From Desulfuromonadales bacterium (lineage in GTDB: Bacteria > Desulfobacterota > Desulfuromonadia > Desulfuromonadales > BM103), in contig JAOUDB010000007.1 in NCBI GenBank assembly GCA_029859485.1, forward strand, positions 1 to 26,792: 26,792 nt of DNA. Direction: 5' to 3'. Both the position numbers and the translations under genes were made by a program. Under the pieces are notes generated by a model. The model saw only the letters and a program-made list of their open reading frames with translations, was not told where the DNA came from and ran no database searches. Positions 1 to 7,832 of the stretch are shown here, piece by piece (the stretch's first letter is position 1; every line of letters begins with the position of its first letter).

Positions 1-16
1 ATTGTGTATATATCAT
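1..16 (-). CDS. start of a probable solute:sodium symporter gene (partial, 5 codons)
   Basis: Only the first codons lie in the window: an ATG on the minus strand at 16-14, read as M-I-Y-T-Q before the edge. A purine-rich Shine-Dalgarno (AGGGGAG) lies about 10 nt upstream, just past the stop of the DUF485 gene. In many proteobacteria a DUF485 gene is followed directly by an ActP/SSS-family acetate or organic-acid symporter, so that is the inferred product. The sequence itself shows only the start signal and close spacing. Confidence 0.45.
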
Positions 17-34
17 GGTCTGAGTTCTCCCCTA

Positions 35-298
35 TTAATTCAGGCGCGCTTCAGCGGCTGTACAGAAGTGGTTGTAGATGACAGCGAGCACCAAAGCGAA
101 GATGATCAGGAAGAAGCCGTAGAGTACCGCCAGAGTCTGACCAAAGTAGACTTTTTCCATCAGACCCGGGTTAACCGCGTTGATGACAACAAAGCCGAAG
201 TAGGTCAGGGTGTAGACGATGAACATCGAGATGCCGATCTTGCTCTTGTACGCGGCAGCGTTGTCCTTACCGAGTTTTACTGCTGGTCCGTGTCCCAT
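35..298 (-). CDS. DUF485 family small inner-membrane protein
   Basis: An 87-residue protein with two hydrophobic segments, about residues 21-42 and 54-76, separated by a short polar turn. This is the usual size and layout of DUF485 (YjcH-like) proteins. The family is normally encoded just before an acetate or other monocarboxylate:sodium symporter and probably assists or accompanies it in the inner membrane; its biochemical role is not established. The start has a strong Shine-Dalgarno (AAAAGGAG, 8 nt upstream). A second start with its own ribosome binding site follows 19 nt after the stop, consistent with a two-gene operon running off the window. The upstream region is long and palindrome-rich, so expression may be regulated there. 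Confidence 0.85.
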   Translation of the reverse strand: MGHGPAVKLGKDNAAAYKSKIGISMFIVYTLTYFGFVVINAVNPGLMEKVYFGQTLAVLYGFFLIIFALVLAVIYNHFCTAAEARLN

Positions 299-412
299 AG
301 ATGTGACTCCTTTTCTCTCAGTGTTTTTTTACGCCAGAAACGTTATGTGATAAATGTGAAACAATAAATTGCGGGAACACCTGTCGTGATGGCCCGCATA
401 TTAAATAAAATC

Positions 413-422
413 CGTTATAACG
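413..422. promoter_or_regulatory. 10-bp palindrome, copy 1 (candidate operator)
   Basis: CGTTATAACG is a perfect palindrome about 115 bp upstream of the DUF485 start codon. An identical copy lies at 758-767 in the same intergenic region. Two exact copies of one 10-bp palindrome within 350 bp suggest a binding site for a dimeric regulator. No regulator is identified. Confidence 0.35.
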
Positions 423-679
423 CATGGAATTGATAGCTCAAAAGGGCCGTAAAGCTGGGTGATCCCTGCTTTGTGAGCACTTTCTAAGGTACTTATTCGT
501 GAAAAACAACCACATCATGGGGTGGTAAATTTTGCGACATGATACGTCGTTCTAAAAAGAAGTCAACAGAAAATTTTCAGTAAATCAGCTAATTAAAGGG
601 CTTATAAGCATAAAGTATACGAAATAGCAGGAGATTTAACTTTTGTAAAAAAATAACCGATCGTGGGGATAGAAAGATG

Positions 680-699
680 TTTTAACTGATAGGTTAAAA
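680..699. repeat. 7-bp inverted repeat with 6-bp spacer
   Basis: The arms TTTTAAC (680-686) and GTTAAAA (693-699) are perfect complements around a 6-bp spacer. There is no T-run typical of a terminator. It may be a protein-binding site or a hairpin in a leader. Confidence 0.3.
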
Positions 700-757
700 G
701 GTCATCTATATGGTCGCGGACGTGTTGAAGGGAGTTCTTTACCCTGCCGCCGGGGCG

Positions 758-767
758 CGTTATAACG
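758..767. promoter_or_regulatory. 10-bp palindrome, copy 2 (candidate operator)
   Basis: This is the second exact copy of CGTTATAACG, 56 bp before the start of the DUF4177 gene. The sequence flanking the two copies differs, so only the palindrome itself is shared. It could act on the downstream gene or pair with copy 1 through looping. This is inference only. Confidence 0.35.
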
Positions 768-822
768 TCGATGAAAAAGGGCTGTAAATGAGGAGTCAGG
801 TTAAAGGCAAAAGGGCCTAGGT

Positions 823-999
823 ATGATCGAATATAAAGTTGTAGAGTTAGCCGTGGTAACGGATGAATCGATTGAAGAAGTACTGAACGAACGCACAGCT
901 GAGGGCTGGCAGTTTGACGGCATTCAGTTCGTCATTCGTGAAGCCAGCAAAAGGCCTTCGATGGCTTTTGTTCTTTTTACCCGTGAGTCGACCCGTTAG
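823..999 (+). CDS. DUF4177-like small protein
   Basis: A 58-codon open frame starting MIEYKVVELA and ending FTRESTR. The ATG follows a purine-rich ribosome site (AAGGG) with 7 nt spacing. The pattern of a short YKVVEL strand, an acidic helix with N-E-R-T-A-E-G-W-Q, then F-D-G-I-Q and a terminal strand matches the small DUF4177 family. In that family the motif 'LN..G..GW' or similar is characteristic. Function of the family is unknown; the protein should be cytosolic. Its stop is 6 bp from the stop of the convergent minus-strand gene at 1006. The assignment rests on pattern recognition of a short protein. Confidence 0.7.
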   Translation: MIEYKVVELAVVTDESIEEVLNERTAEGWQFDGIQFVIREASKRPSMAFVLFTRESTR

Positions 1000-1005
1000 A
1001 CTCGT

Positions 1006-1182
1006 TCAGTCATCCCAGGTTTCAACGTCCTTGTAAGAGATAGTGTGTTTTGGGTCCGATGAGGGGGAGGCTCCGCAACGTTGGCAAATCGCTTCCACCG
1101 GCTCATCTTCGAGCGTTTCCACTGTGCTGAGCTCCAACGGTTTGCCTCTGCAACTGCAGTACCACTTCCGGTAGTTGGTCAT
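1006..1182 (-). CDS. small four-cysteine (zinc-ribbon-like) hypothetical protein
   Basis: A 58-residue protein beginning MTNYRKWYCSCRGKP. It has a C-x-C pair (residues 9 and 11) and a C-x-x-C pair (CQRC) about 32 residues later, the spacing expected of a small zinc ribbon. The rest is acidic (E-T-L-E-D-E-P-V-E). The chosen start has GGGAGG 5 nt upstream. An in-frame ATG 10 codons earlier (1212) also has GGAGG nearby but with tighter spacing, so a 68-residue form is possible. It converges on the DUF4177 gene with a 6-bp gap. I do not know a function; zinc binding is inferred from the cysteines only. Confidence 0.65.
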   Translation of the reverse strand: MTNYRKWYCSCRGKPLELSTVETLEDEPVEAICQRCGASPSSDPKHTISYKDVETWDD

Positions 1183-1322
1183 CACGACCTCCCTGGTTGG
1201 CTTTGTCAACATTAGACCTCCAGTATGGCAGGGAATCAGTGAGATGCAACAGGGCTTCAGGCCACATTCTCTTCAGAGCTTTTCTCCTTATCATTTTCTG
1301 CAATCGGCAGTAAGGAATCTAA

Positions 1323-2750
<1,428 letters not shown>

Positions 2751-2770
2751 CTGTTTCAGCTGTTCAGAAA

Positions 2771-2813
2771 ATACAAAAGCGCAACAGAGGGTTAATCTGT
2801 TGCGCTTTTGTAT
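2771..2813. terminator. bidirectional Rho-independent terminator between purB and trpS
   Basis: A perfect 17-bp stem (2771-2787 with 2797-2813) around a 9-nt loop. The stem is GC-rich in the middle and carries A-runs on one side and T-runs on the other, so it can stop transcription in both directions. It lies 21 bp after purB and 18 bp after the convergent trpS. Confidence 0.9.
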
Positions 2814-2831
2814 TTTGGATCTTCTGCTCTA

Positions 2832-3797
2832 TTAATATGTCAATCCAGTTCTCTTCCGTACCTTCCGCAACGTCTTGCTCGCCGCATATCTCGCCTTATC
2901 CGCACCTTTGGCAAGAATCTCACGAATCCCGTCCGGATTGGCCAGCAACTCCTTGCGATACTCCGTCTGAGGGGCAAAATAGTCTCGCACTGTTTCAAAG
3001 AGCTCTTGCTTTACGTCGCCGAAGCCGAGATTCCCCGCCTGGTAGCGCTGGCGCAATGCCTCGTCCTGTTCCTTGTCGAGGAAAAGACGGAAGATTTTAT
3101 AGACGTTACAGGCATCAGGATCTTTTGGGTCTTCGACCGGGATGGGAGCTGTGACGATGCGCATGATCTGTTTGCGCAGTGCCTTGTCTTCAGCAAAGAG
3201 ATCAATTGTGTTGCCGTAGCTTTTGCTCATTTTCTGCCCATCAAGCCCAGGTACGGTGGCGACATCATCGTCAATCTCAGGTTGTGGCAGGGTGAAGATC
3301 TCACCGTACTCGTTGTTGAACTTGATGGCGATGTCGCGGGCCACTTCAACATGCTGCTTCTGGTCTTTTCCGACTGGGACCGTCTCGCTCTGAAAGAGCA
3401 AGATGTCTGCAGTCATTAAGACTGGGTAGGCAAACAGTCCATGGTTGGCCGCGATTCCCTTGACGATTTTATCCTTGTAGCTGTGGCAGCGTTCCAAAAG
3501 ACCCATAGGAGTGAAGTTGGAAAGGATCCATGCCAGTTCCTGAACCTCCGGAACATCGGATTGCACCCAGAAGGTGCTTTTCTCAGGATCCATGCCGAGA
3601 GCCAAAAAGTTCGCGGCTGCTTCGAGAGTGCCCTTGGCAAGTTGTTTGCCGTCACTGACCGAAGTCTGGGCATGGTAGTTGGCGATAAAACAGAAAAGCT
3701 CAGCCTCTTCCTGGTGGGCGATCATTTTCGACATCATGCCGAAATAATTGCCGAGGTGAAGGGAGCCGGAAGGCTGGATGCCGGAAAGTACGCGCAT
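2832..3797 (-). CDS. trpS: tryptophan--tRNA ligase
   Basis: Charges tRNA-Trp using ATP; a class I synthetase acting as a cytosolic homodimer. The two ATP-binding motifs are clear: the HIGH-type HLGNYFG near residues 14-20 and KMSKS at about 189-193 (GQKMSKSYGN). At 321 residues it has the normal bacterial length. I chose the second of two close ATGs, so the protein begins MRVLSGIQPSG. The Shine-Dalgarno AAGGAG is 7 nt from this ATG but only 1 nt from the one at 3803. It lies downstream of the MscS channel gene on the same strand, separated by about 130 bp, and converges on purB across the shared terminator. Confidence 0.96.
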   Translation of the reverse strand: MRVLSGIQPSGSLHLGNYFGMMSKMIAHQEEAELFCFIANYHAQTSVSDGKQLAKGTLEAAANFLALGMDPEKSTFWVQSDVPEVQELAWILSNFTPMGLLERCHSYKDKIVKGIAANHGLFAYPVLMTADILLFQSETVPVGKDQKQHVEVARDIAIKFNNEYGEIFTLPQPEIDDDVATVPGLDGQKMSKSYGNTIDLFAEDKALRKQIMRIVTAPIPVEDPKDPDACNVYKIFRLFLDKEQDEALRQRYQAGNLGFGDVKQELFETVRDYFAPQTEYRKELLANPDGIREILAKGADKARYAASKTLRKVRKRTGLTY

Positions 3798-3931
3798 TGT
3801 CATTCTCCTTGGAGCGTGTCGGGACGGACGAAGTCACGTTCCTTGATTTTACATGGGCGCGAACTTACCAGAAAAGACGGCTGATTTCAATCTATGAGGT
3901 TCCTGCATCGCAAGTCCGTTCACTTCCGGTT

Positions 3932-4870
3932 TCACTCTCGTGAGTCGGTCTTGTAAACAGCTTCGGGGCGAGTCCCAGGTTTACCCTCAGACATATTGGT
4001 GTAGAAGCGCTGGGTGGGATAGGCAAAGTCGATGTCGTCGTGCACGGCAAAAGCATCAAGGATGTTTTCCCAAAGCTCTTCTTCTGAGCCTCGACGTTTA
4101 CGGGGGTCGCAGAGATAGCGGATCGTCAACATGACACCGCAGTCCTTCACTGTTGTGTAGACCACCGGCGTCAGCTTTTTATAGAAAATCATGAATTTTT
4201 TTGCGGCTTCCCTTAGTCTACGTGCGGCAGAATCGCTGAGCGAATCGCCATGTTGATGGGCTATCTCACCAAGGATCTGCTTTGCCTTGCGCCAGTCACT
4301 TTCAAAAGTGACCAGAACCGGTATTTCATTCCAGATGTACTGGAATCCCTGGCTGTAATTGGCCAGAACTTCATTGAAAATCTTGCCATTTGGGATGTGA
4401 ATGACGCGTCCGGTGCTCTGGTCGGAGTCGACCCAGTTGCCAATCTCCATCAGGCTGAACATAAAGATACGTTGGTCAATGACATCTCCACGATGGTCGC
4501 CAAGCTGGACTCGGTCGCCAACCTTGAAAGGCTGTCGCCAGAGTATGAAGGCCCACCCGGCGAGATTGACCAATGGAGTCTGCAGGGCAATGGCCAAACC
4601 TGCGGAGAGCAAGCCGAGATAAGTTGACACTGCCTGAAAGCCGGCAAACCAGATGCGGCCAATCACCAGAAAGGCAAGGGGGAAGGTGATGTAGGCGACA
4701 CTTTTCCGGATGCGGTACTGTACCTGAACGTCTCGGCCACGCAGTAAAACAATGAGGCTGATACGACGGATCAGCCAGAAAACCACAATGGCCAGAATCG
4801 TGTAAAAGATTTTGCTTTCAAGGAAATCGCCACTAAAGAGGCCATCGCTAAATGAAATGAGAGACTCCAT
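3932..4870 (-). CDS. MscS-family small-conductance mechanosensitive channel
   Basis: A 312-residue inner-membrane protein with three predicted membrane helices, about residues 20-43, 57-75 and 80-112. The third is rich in Gly/Ala (GLLSAGLAIALQ), as in the pore-lining TM3 of MscS. It is followed by the beta-domain start QPFKVGDRVQLGDHRGDV and a soluble C-terminal region of mixed alpha/beta character. Such channels open under membrane tension to release solutes on osmotic downshock. Some family members instead conduct specific ions, so the exact role is open. The ribosome site AGGGAG is 9 nt before the ATG. It lies between lon, which has its own terminator, and trpS, so it probably has its own promoter in the AT-rich 140 bp upstream. 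Confidence 0.88.
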   Translation of the reverse strand: MESLISFSDGLFSGDFLESKIFYTILAIVVFWLIRRISLIVLLRGRDVQVQYRIRKSVAYITFPLAFLVIGRIWFAGFQAVSTYLGLLSAGLAIALQTPLVNLAGWAFILWRQPFKVGDRVQLGDHRGDVIDQRIFMFSLMEIGNWVDSDQSTGRVIHIPNGKIFNEVLANYSQGFQYIWNEIPVLVTFESDWRKAKQILGEIAHQHGDSLSDSAARRLREAAKKFMIFYKKLTPVVYTTVKDCGVMLTIRYLCDPRKRRGSEEELWENILDAFAVHDDIDFAYPTQRFYTNMSEGKPGTRPEAVYKTDSRE

Positions 4871-5010
4871 GAATTGATACTCCCTACTTAAGAATTAAAT
4901 TAATAATAACGGAAAGTTACCATCATGCAATGCGATGTATGTTTATAGGATTTTAATCAAGTGGAAGGTAACAACAATTTGCTAGAGGGAAACGTGACCC
5001 TGATAAAACG

Positions 5011-5043
5011 AAAAGAGGCACCCACGGTCAGGGTGCCCCTTTT
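5011..5043 (-). terminator. Rho-independent terminator of lon
   Basis: Read on the minus strand, a 13-bp stem forms around a 7-nt loop (5024-5030). The inner part is GGGTGCC with its complement. The single imperfect position is a G-U pair only on the minus-strand RNA, and a T-rich tract follows. This fits termination of lon, whose stop is 27 bp upstream. Confidence 0.85.
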
Positions 5044-5069
5044 TAGTTGTCTCTTCACTCTGCTGAAAA

Positions 5070-7502
5070 TTAAAAAACAATCTTGTAAATGTCATTGAAA
5101 GTTTTGACAAAGTGGACATCTAGCCCCTCTTTGAGGTAATCGGGTAAATCTTCAAAGTCGTTGCGGTTGCCTTCCGGAAAGATAAGGACCTTCAGCCCGG
5201 CGCGTCTTGCTGCGATGGCTTTTTCCTTCAGTCCGCCGATGGGCAGAACGCGACCGGTGAGGGTAAGTTCTCCAGTCATGCCGAGTTTCTTTTTAACCCT
5301 TTTGCCTGTGATCATCGACACCAGCGCTGTGGCCATGGTAACGCCGGCAGATGGGCCGTCTTTCGGCGTGGCACCGGCCGGGACGTGAAGGTGGATGAAG
5401 TGCTGATCAAAGAAATCCGCATCACAACTATAATCATCCATGTGAGCCCTAACATAGGAGTAGGCGATCTCCGAGCTCTCCACCATGACCTCTCCGAGTT
5501 GGCCGGTCTGTTTGAAGCCCTTGGCCTTGGCACGCATCGCCGTGGCTTCGATCTGCAAGGTTGCGCCACCGAGGCTGGTCCAGGCCAGGCCGGTGACGAC
5601 GCCGGGGATGCCTTCAAAGATTTCATCGGCGGTAAAGACCGGCTTTTCGAGATAGCTTTCAAGGTCTTGTCTGGTGATAGAAACTTTTTCCAGTGACTCG
5701 TCTTCTGCGAAAGCCATGGCTGAGCGGCGCATGATCTTCTTGATTTGTTTCTCGAGGTTTCGAACCCCCGATTCACGGGCGTAGCCATCGATAATCTGTC
5801 TGAGCGCGGTCTTCTGGATCGTTACCTGGCCCTTTTTCAGGCCGTGGCTTTTCAGTGCTTTGGGTATCAGGTAGCGTTTGGCGATCTGGAGCTTCTCCTC
5901 GAGGATGTAGCCGGAGAGTCGAATCATTTCCATTCGGTCGAGCAAAGGCCGCGGGATAGTGTCGAGTTGATTGGCCGTTGCGATGAATAGCACGTTGGAG
6001 AGATCAAAGGGTACATCCATATAGTGATCGCGGAACGATCCGTTCTGCTCCGGATCAAGGACTTCGAGTAGGGCCGAGGCCGGGTCGCCCTGAAATGAAG
6101 CTCCGATTTTGTCGATCTCATCAAGCATGATGACCGGGTTGGAGGTGCCGACTGTCTTCATCGCCTGAATGAATTTTCCTGGCATGGCGCCGATGTAGGT
6201 TCTACGATGACCTTTGATCTCAGCCTCATCACGCATGCCGCCCAATGAGAAGCGAAAAAACTTGCGCCCCAGTGCACCGGCAATGCTATGACCTATGGAG
6301 GTTTTTCCGACTCCGGGAGGCCCCACCAAACAGAGGATGGATCCGGCGATGTCGCCTTTCATCTTGCCAACGGCAATGAACTCCAGAATCCGCTCCTTGA
6401 CATCTTCAAGGCCGTAATGATCACGGGCAAGAACTTTTCTGGCCTTGTCAATATTGTAAGAGTCCTTGCTGTAGACGCCCCAGGGGAGGATCGTTAACCA
6501 GTCAAGATAGTTTCGACTGACGTTATATTCGGGAGAGGAGGGTTCGATCAGTTGAAGCTTCTCCATCTCATCTTCAACAGCGCGCTCCGCTTCCTCGTTT
6601 AGCGTCAGCTTTTCGAGGCGTTCCTGGAATTTTTCAATTTCCGTGTCCTTGCCTTCTTTTTCCAGCCCCAGCTCATTCTTGATCGCCTTAAGCTGTTCGC
6701 GCAGGAAGAACTCACGTTGCTGGGCAGACACTTTATCTTCGATCTGCTTGGAGATCTTGGTCTGCAGCCGGGAGACTTCAAGCTCTTTCTTCAAAAGCAC
6801 CAGGACCTTATCGATGCGTTTGCGGACATCGATGGTGGCCAGAATCTCCTGCAGTTCCTGCCCATCGGCGCTGGTCAGGTTGGCTGCGAAGTCTGCCAGC
6901 CGGCCCGGATCGTCCATACTTGAACGGTTGAGAAAGAGCTTGATTTCTTCACTGTAAAGTGGGTTGATCTGGACGAGTTCCTTTAAGGTGGAGAGGATTG
7001 CCATCGAGTATGCCCGCAGCTCAGCATTCCCAGAAAGTTCCGTAGCAAAGTGATAGCGAACCCGGGCGAAGAGAGCGATGCCCTTTTCGTGAATATCTTC
7101 TATTTCGAATCGCTCGAGGCTGTTGACCAGGATATGAGCCGAGTCCTTTTCGCTGTGCAAGACCTTGACGATCTTGGCGGCAACACCGACCTTATGTAGG
7201 TTCTCGATGTCGTCCTCTTTATCTAGATCTCGGACCATGACCAGGCCAATGGTCTGTACCTGATGCTCCATCGCCTGGTGCATAGCCGCCACCTGGGCCT
7301 GCCCGTTGAGAACCAGCGGAATCATGATGCCGGGAAACGCTGGGCGTGGGCGCAGTGGAATAATCGGCAGGGCGGTGGGCAAGATTTCTGACGCAACGAC
7401 CAGCTCTCCTTCTTTGACGTGTTCTTCGATAAGTTCGGTCATCTGGTCGTGATCGATTTCGAAATCGGATACGGGATCGTCAAATTGGTTATTTTCAGAC
7501 AT
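5070..7502 (-). CDS. lon: ATP-dependent Lon protease (LonA type)
   Basis: Degrades misfolded and regulatory proteins in the cytosol as a hexamer. Its 810 residues show the full LonA layout: an N-terminal substrate-recognition domain (about 40-240); a coiled-coil-rich middle; an AAA+ module with Walker A GPPGVGKT (394-401) and Walker B VIMLDEID (457-464); and a C-terminal serine protease domain. The catalytic serine is in PKDGPSAG (Ser718) and the lysine lies 43 residues later (Lys761), the same spacing as in E. coli Lon. The Shine-Dalgarno TAGGAG is about 8 nt before the ATG. It diverges from polA. Its leader probably contains the inverted repeat at 7559-7637. No clear heat-shock (sigma-32) promoter or CIRCE element was seen. 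Confidence 0.98.
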   Translation of the reverse strand: MSENNQFDDPVSDFEIDHDQMTELIEEHVKEGELVVASEILPTALPIIPLRPRPAFPGIMIPLVLNGQAQVAAMHQAMEHQVQTIGLVMVRDLDKEDDIENLHKVGVAAKIVKVLHSEKDSAHILVNSLERFEIEDIHEKGIALFARVRYHFATELSGNAELRAYSMAILSTLKELVQINPLYSEEIKLFLNRSSMDDPGRLADFAANLTSADGQELQEILATIDVRKRIDKVLVLLKKELEVSRLQTKISKQIEDKVSAQQREFFLREQLKAIKNELGLEKEGKDTEIEKFQERLEKLTLNEEAERAVEDEMEKLQLIEPSSPEYNVSRNYLDWLTILPWGVYSKDSYNIDKARKVLARDHYGLEDVKERILEFIAVGKMKGDIAGSILCLVGPPGVGKTSIGHSIAGALGRKFFRFSLGGMRDEAEIKGHRRTYIGAMPGKFIQAMKTVGTSNPVIMLDEIDKIGASFQGDPASALLEVLDPEQNGSFRDHYMDVPFDLSNVLFIATANQLDTIPRPLLDRMEMIRLSGYILEEKLQIAKRYLIPKALKSHGLKKGQVTIQKTALRQIIDGYARESGVRNLEKQIKKIMRRSAMAFAEDESLEKVSITRQDLESYLEKPVFTADEIFEGIPGVVTGLAWTSLGGATLQIEATAMRAKAKGFKQTGQLGEVMVESSEIAYSYVRAHMDDYSCDADFFDQHFIHLHVPAGATPKDGPSAGVTMATALVSMITGKRVKKKLGMTGELTLTGRVLPIGGLKEKAIAARRAGLKVLIFPEGNRNDFEDLPDYLKEGLDVHFVKTFNDIYKIVF

Positions 7503-7832
7503 TCAGGAAACTCCTATGTGAAAGATTCTTCTGATAATCAAACTCTTGAGCATTAATAACCACGGAGCACACGAAGAACTCGAAGGAAATGATCGAGATG
7601 CGAGGGGGGCCTCTGTGGTCTTCGTGTGCTCCGTGGTCACCGTTTTCTATTAATCTTTTCTCTGAAAAGCTAATCATTCCAGAGAGTATTGTCAACCTTG
7701 GACCAGTGAGAAAGTGCTGGTTTGATTCGTTTGTTTGTGAACGGTCATTGCTGCTGTCATTTCTTCTGCTTTGTCTCCATGCAATCTTGTGAAATAATGA
7801 CCGACACTTTTAACTCTATGGAGACCGACCTC
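7503..7832. other. divergent lon/polA intergenic region (330 bp)
   Basis: Holds no supportable gene. The half near lon carries a 19-bp perfect inverted repeat (7559-7637). The middle carries a possible minus-strand -35 box for lon (TTGACA, read at 7695-7690) with a weak -10 at 7672-7667. A polA promoter could be TTGGAC-N17-TTTGAT around 7698-7726, but this is weak. Confidence 0.5.
7559..7637. repeat. 19-bp perfect inverted repeat, REP/MITE-like element upstream of lon
   Basis: The left arm (7559-7577) and right arm (7619-7637) are exact reverse complements built from CCACGGAG/CACACGAAG-type text, separated by 41 bp that contain a smaller 5-bp inverted repeat (7579-7583 with 7593-7597). The text 'cacgaag...cttcgtg...ccgtggt' resembles a family of dispersed palindromic repeats found between genes in many delta-proteobacteria and other phyla. 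Membership is inferred from resemblance; only one copy is present in the window. It lies 57 bp from the lon start codon and could form a large hairpin in its leader. Confidence 0.7.

Larger units (their letters stand above)
299..822. other. intergenic region (524 bp) with several palindromes
   Basis: No convincing gene is seen here. The region separates the minus-strand DUF485 operon from the plus-strand DUF4177 gene and is AT-rich for much of its length. It holds two exact copies of the 10-bp palindrome CGTTATAACG (413-422 and 758-767). A third palindrome with the same TTATAA core, GCTTATAAGC, lies at 600-609. An inverted repeat TTTTAAC-N6-GTTAAAA lies at 680-699. It must also hold the promoters of both flanking units, but I could not assign a consensus -35/-10 pair with confidence. 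Confidence 0.6.

Noticed and set aside
7722..7832. Upstream in-frame extension of polA
   Set aside because: The added residues (cysteine- and phenylalanine-rich) do not match the family N-terminus, which begins at 7833 with a proper ribosome site.
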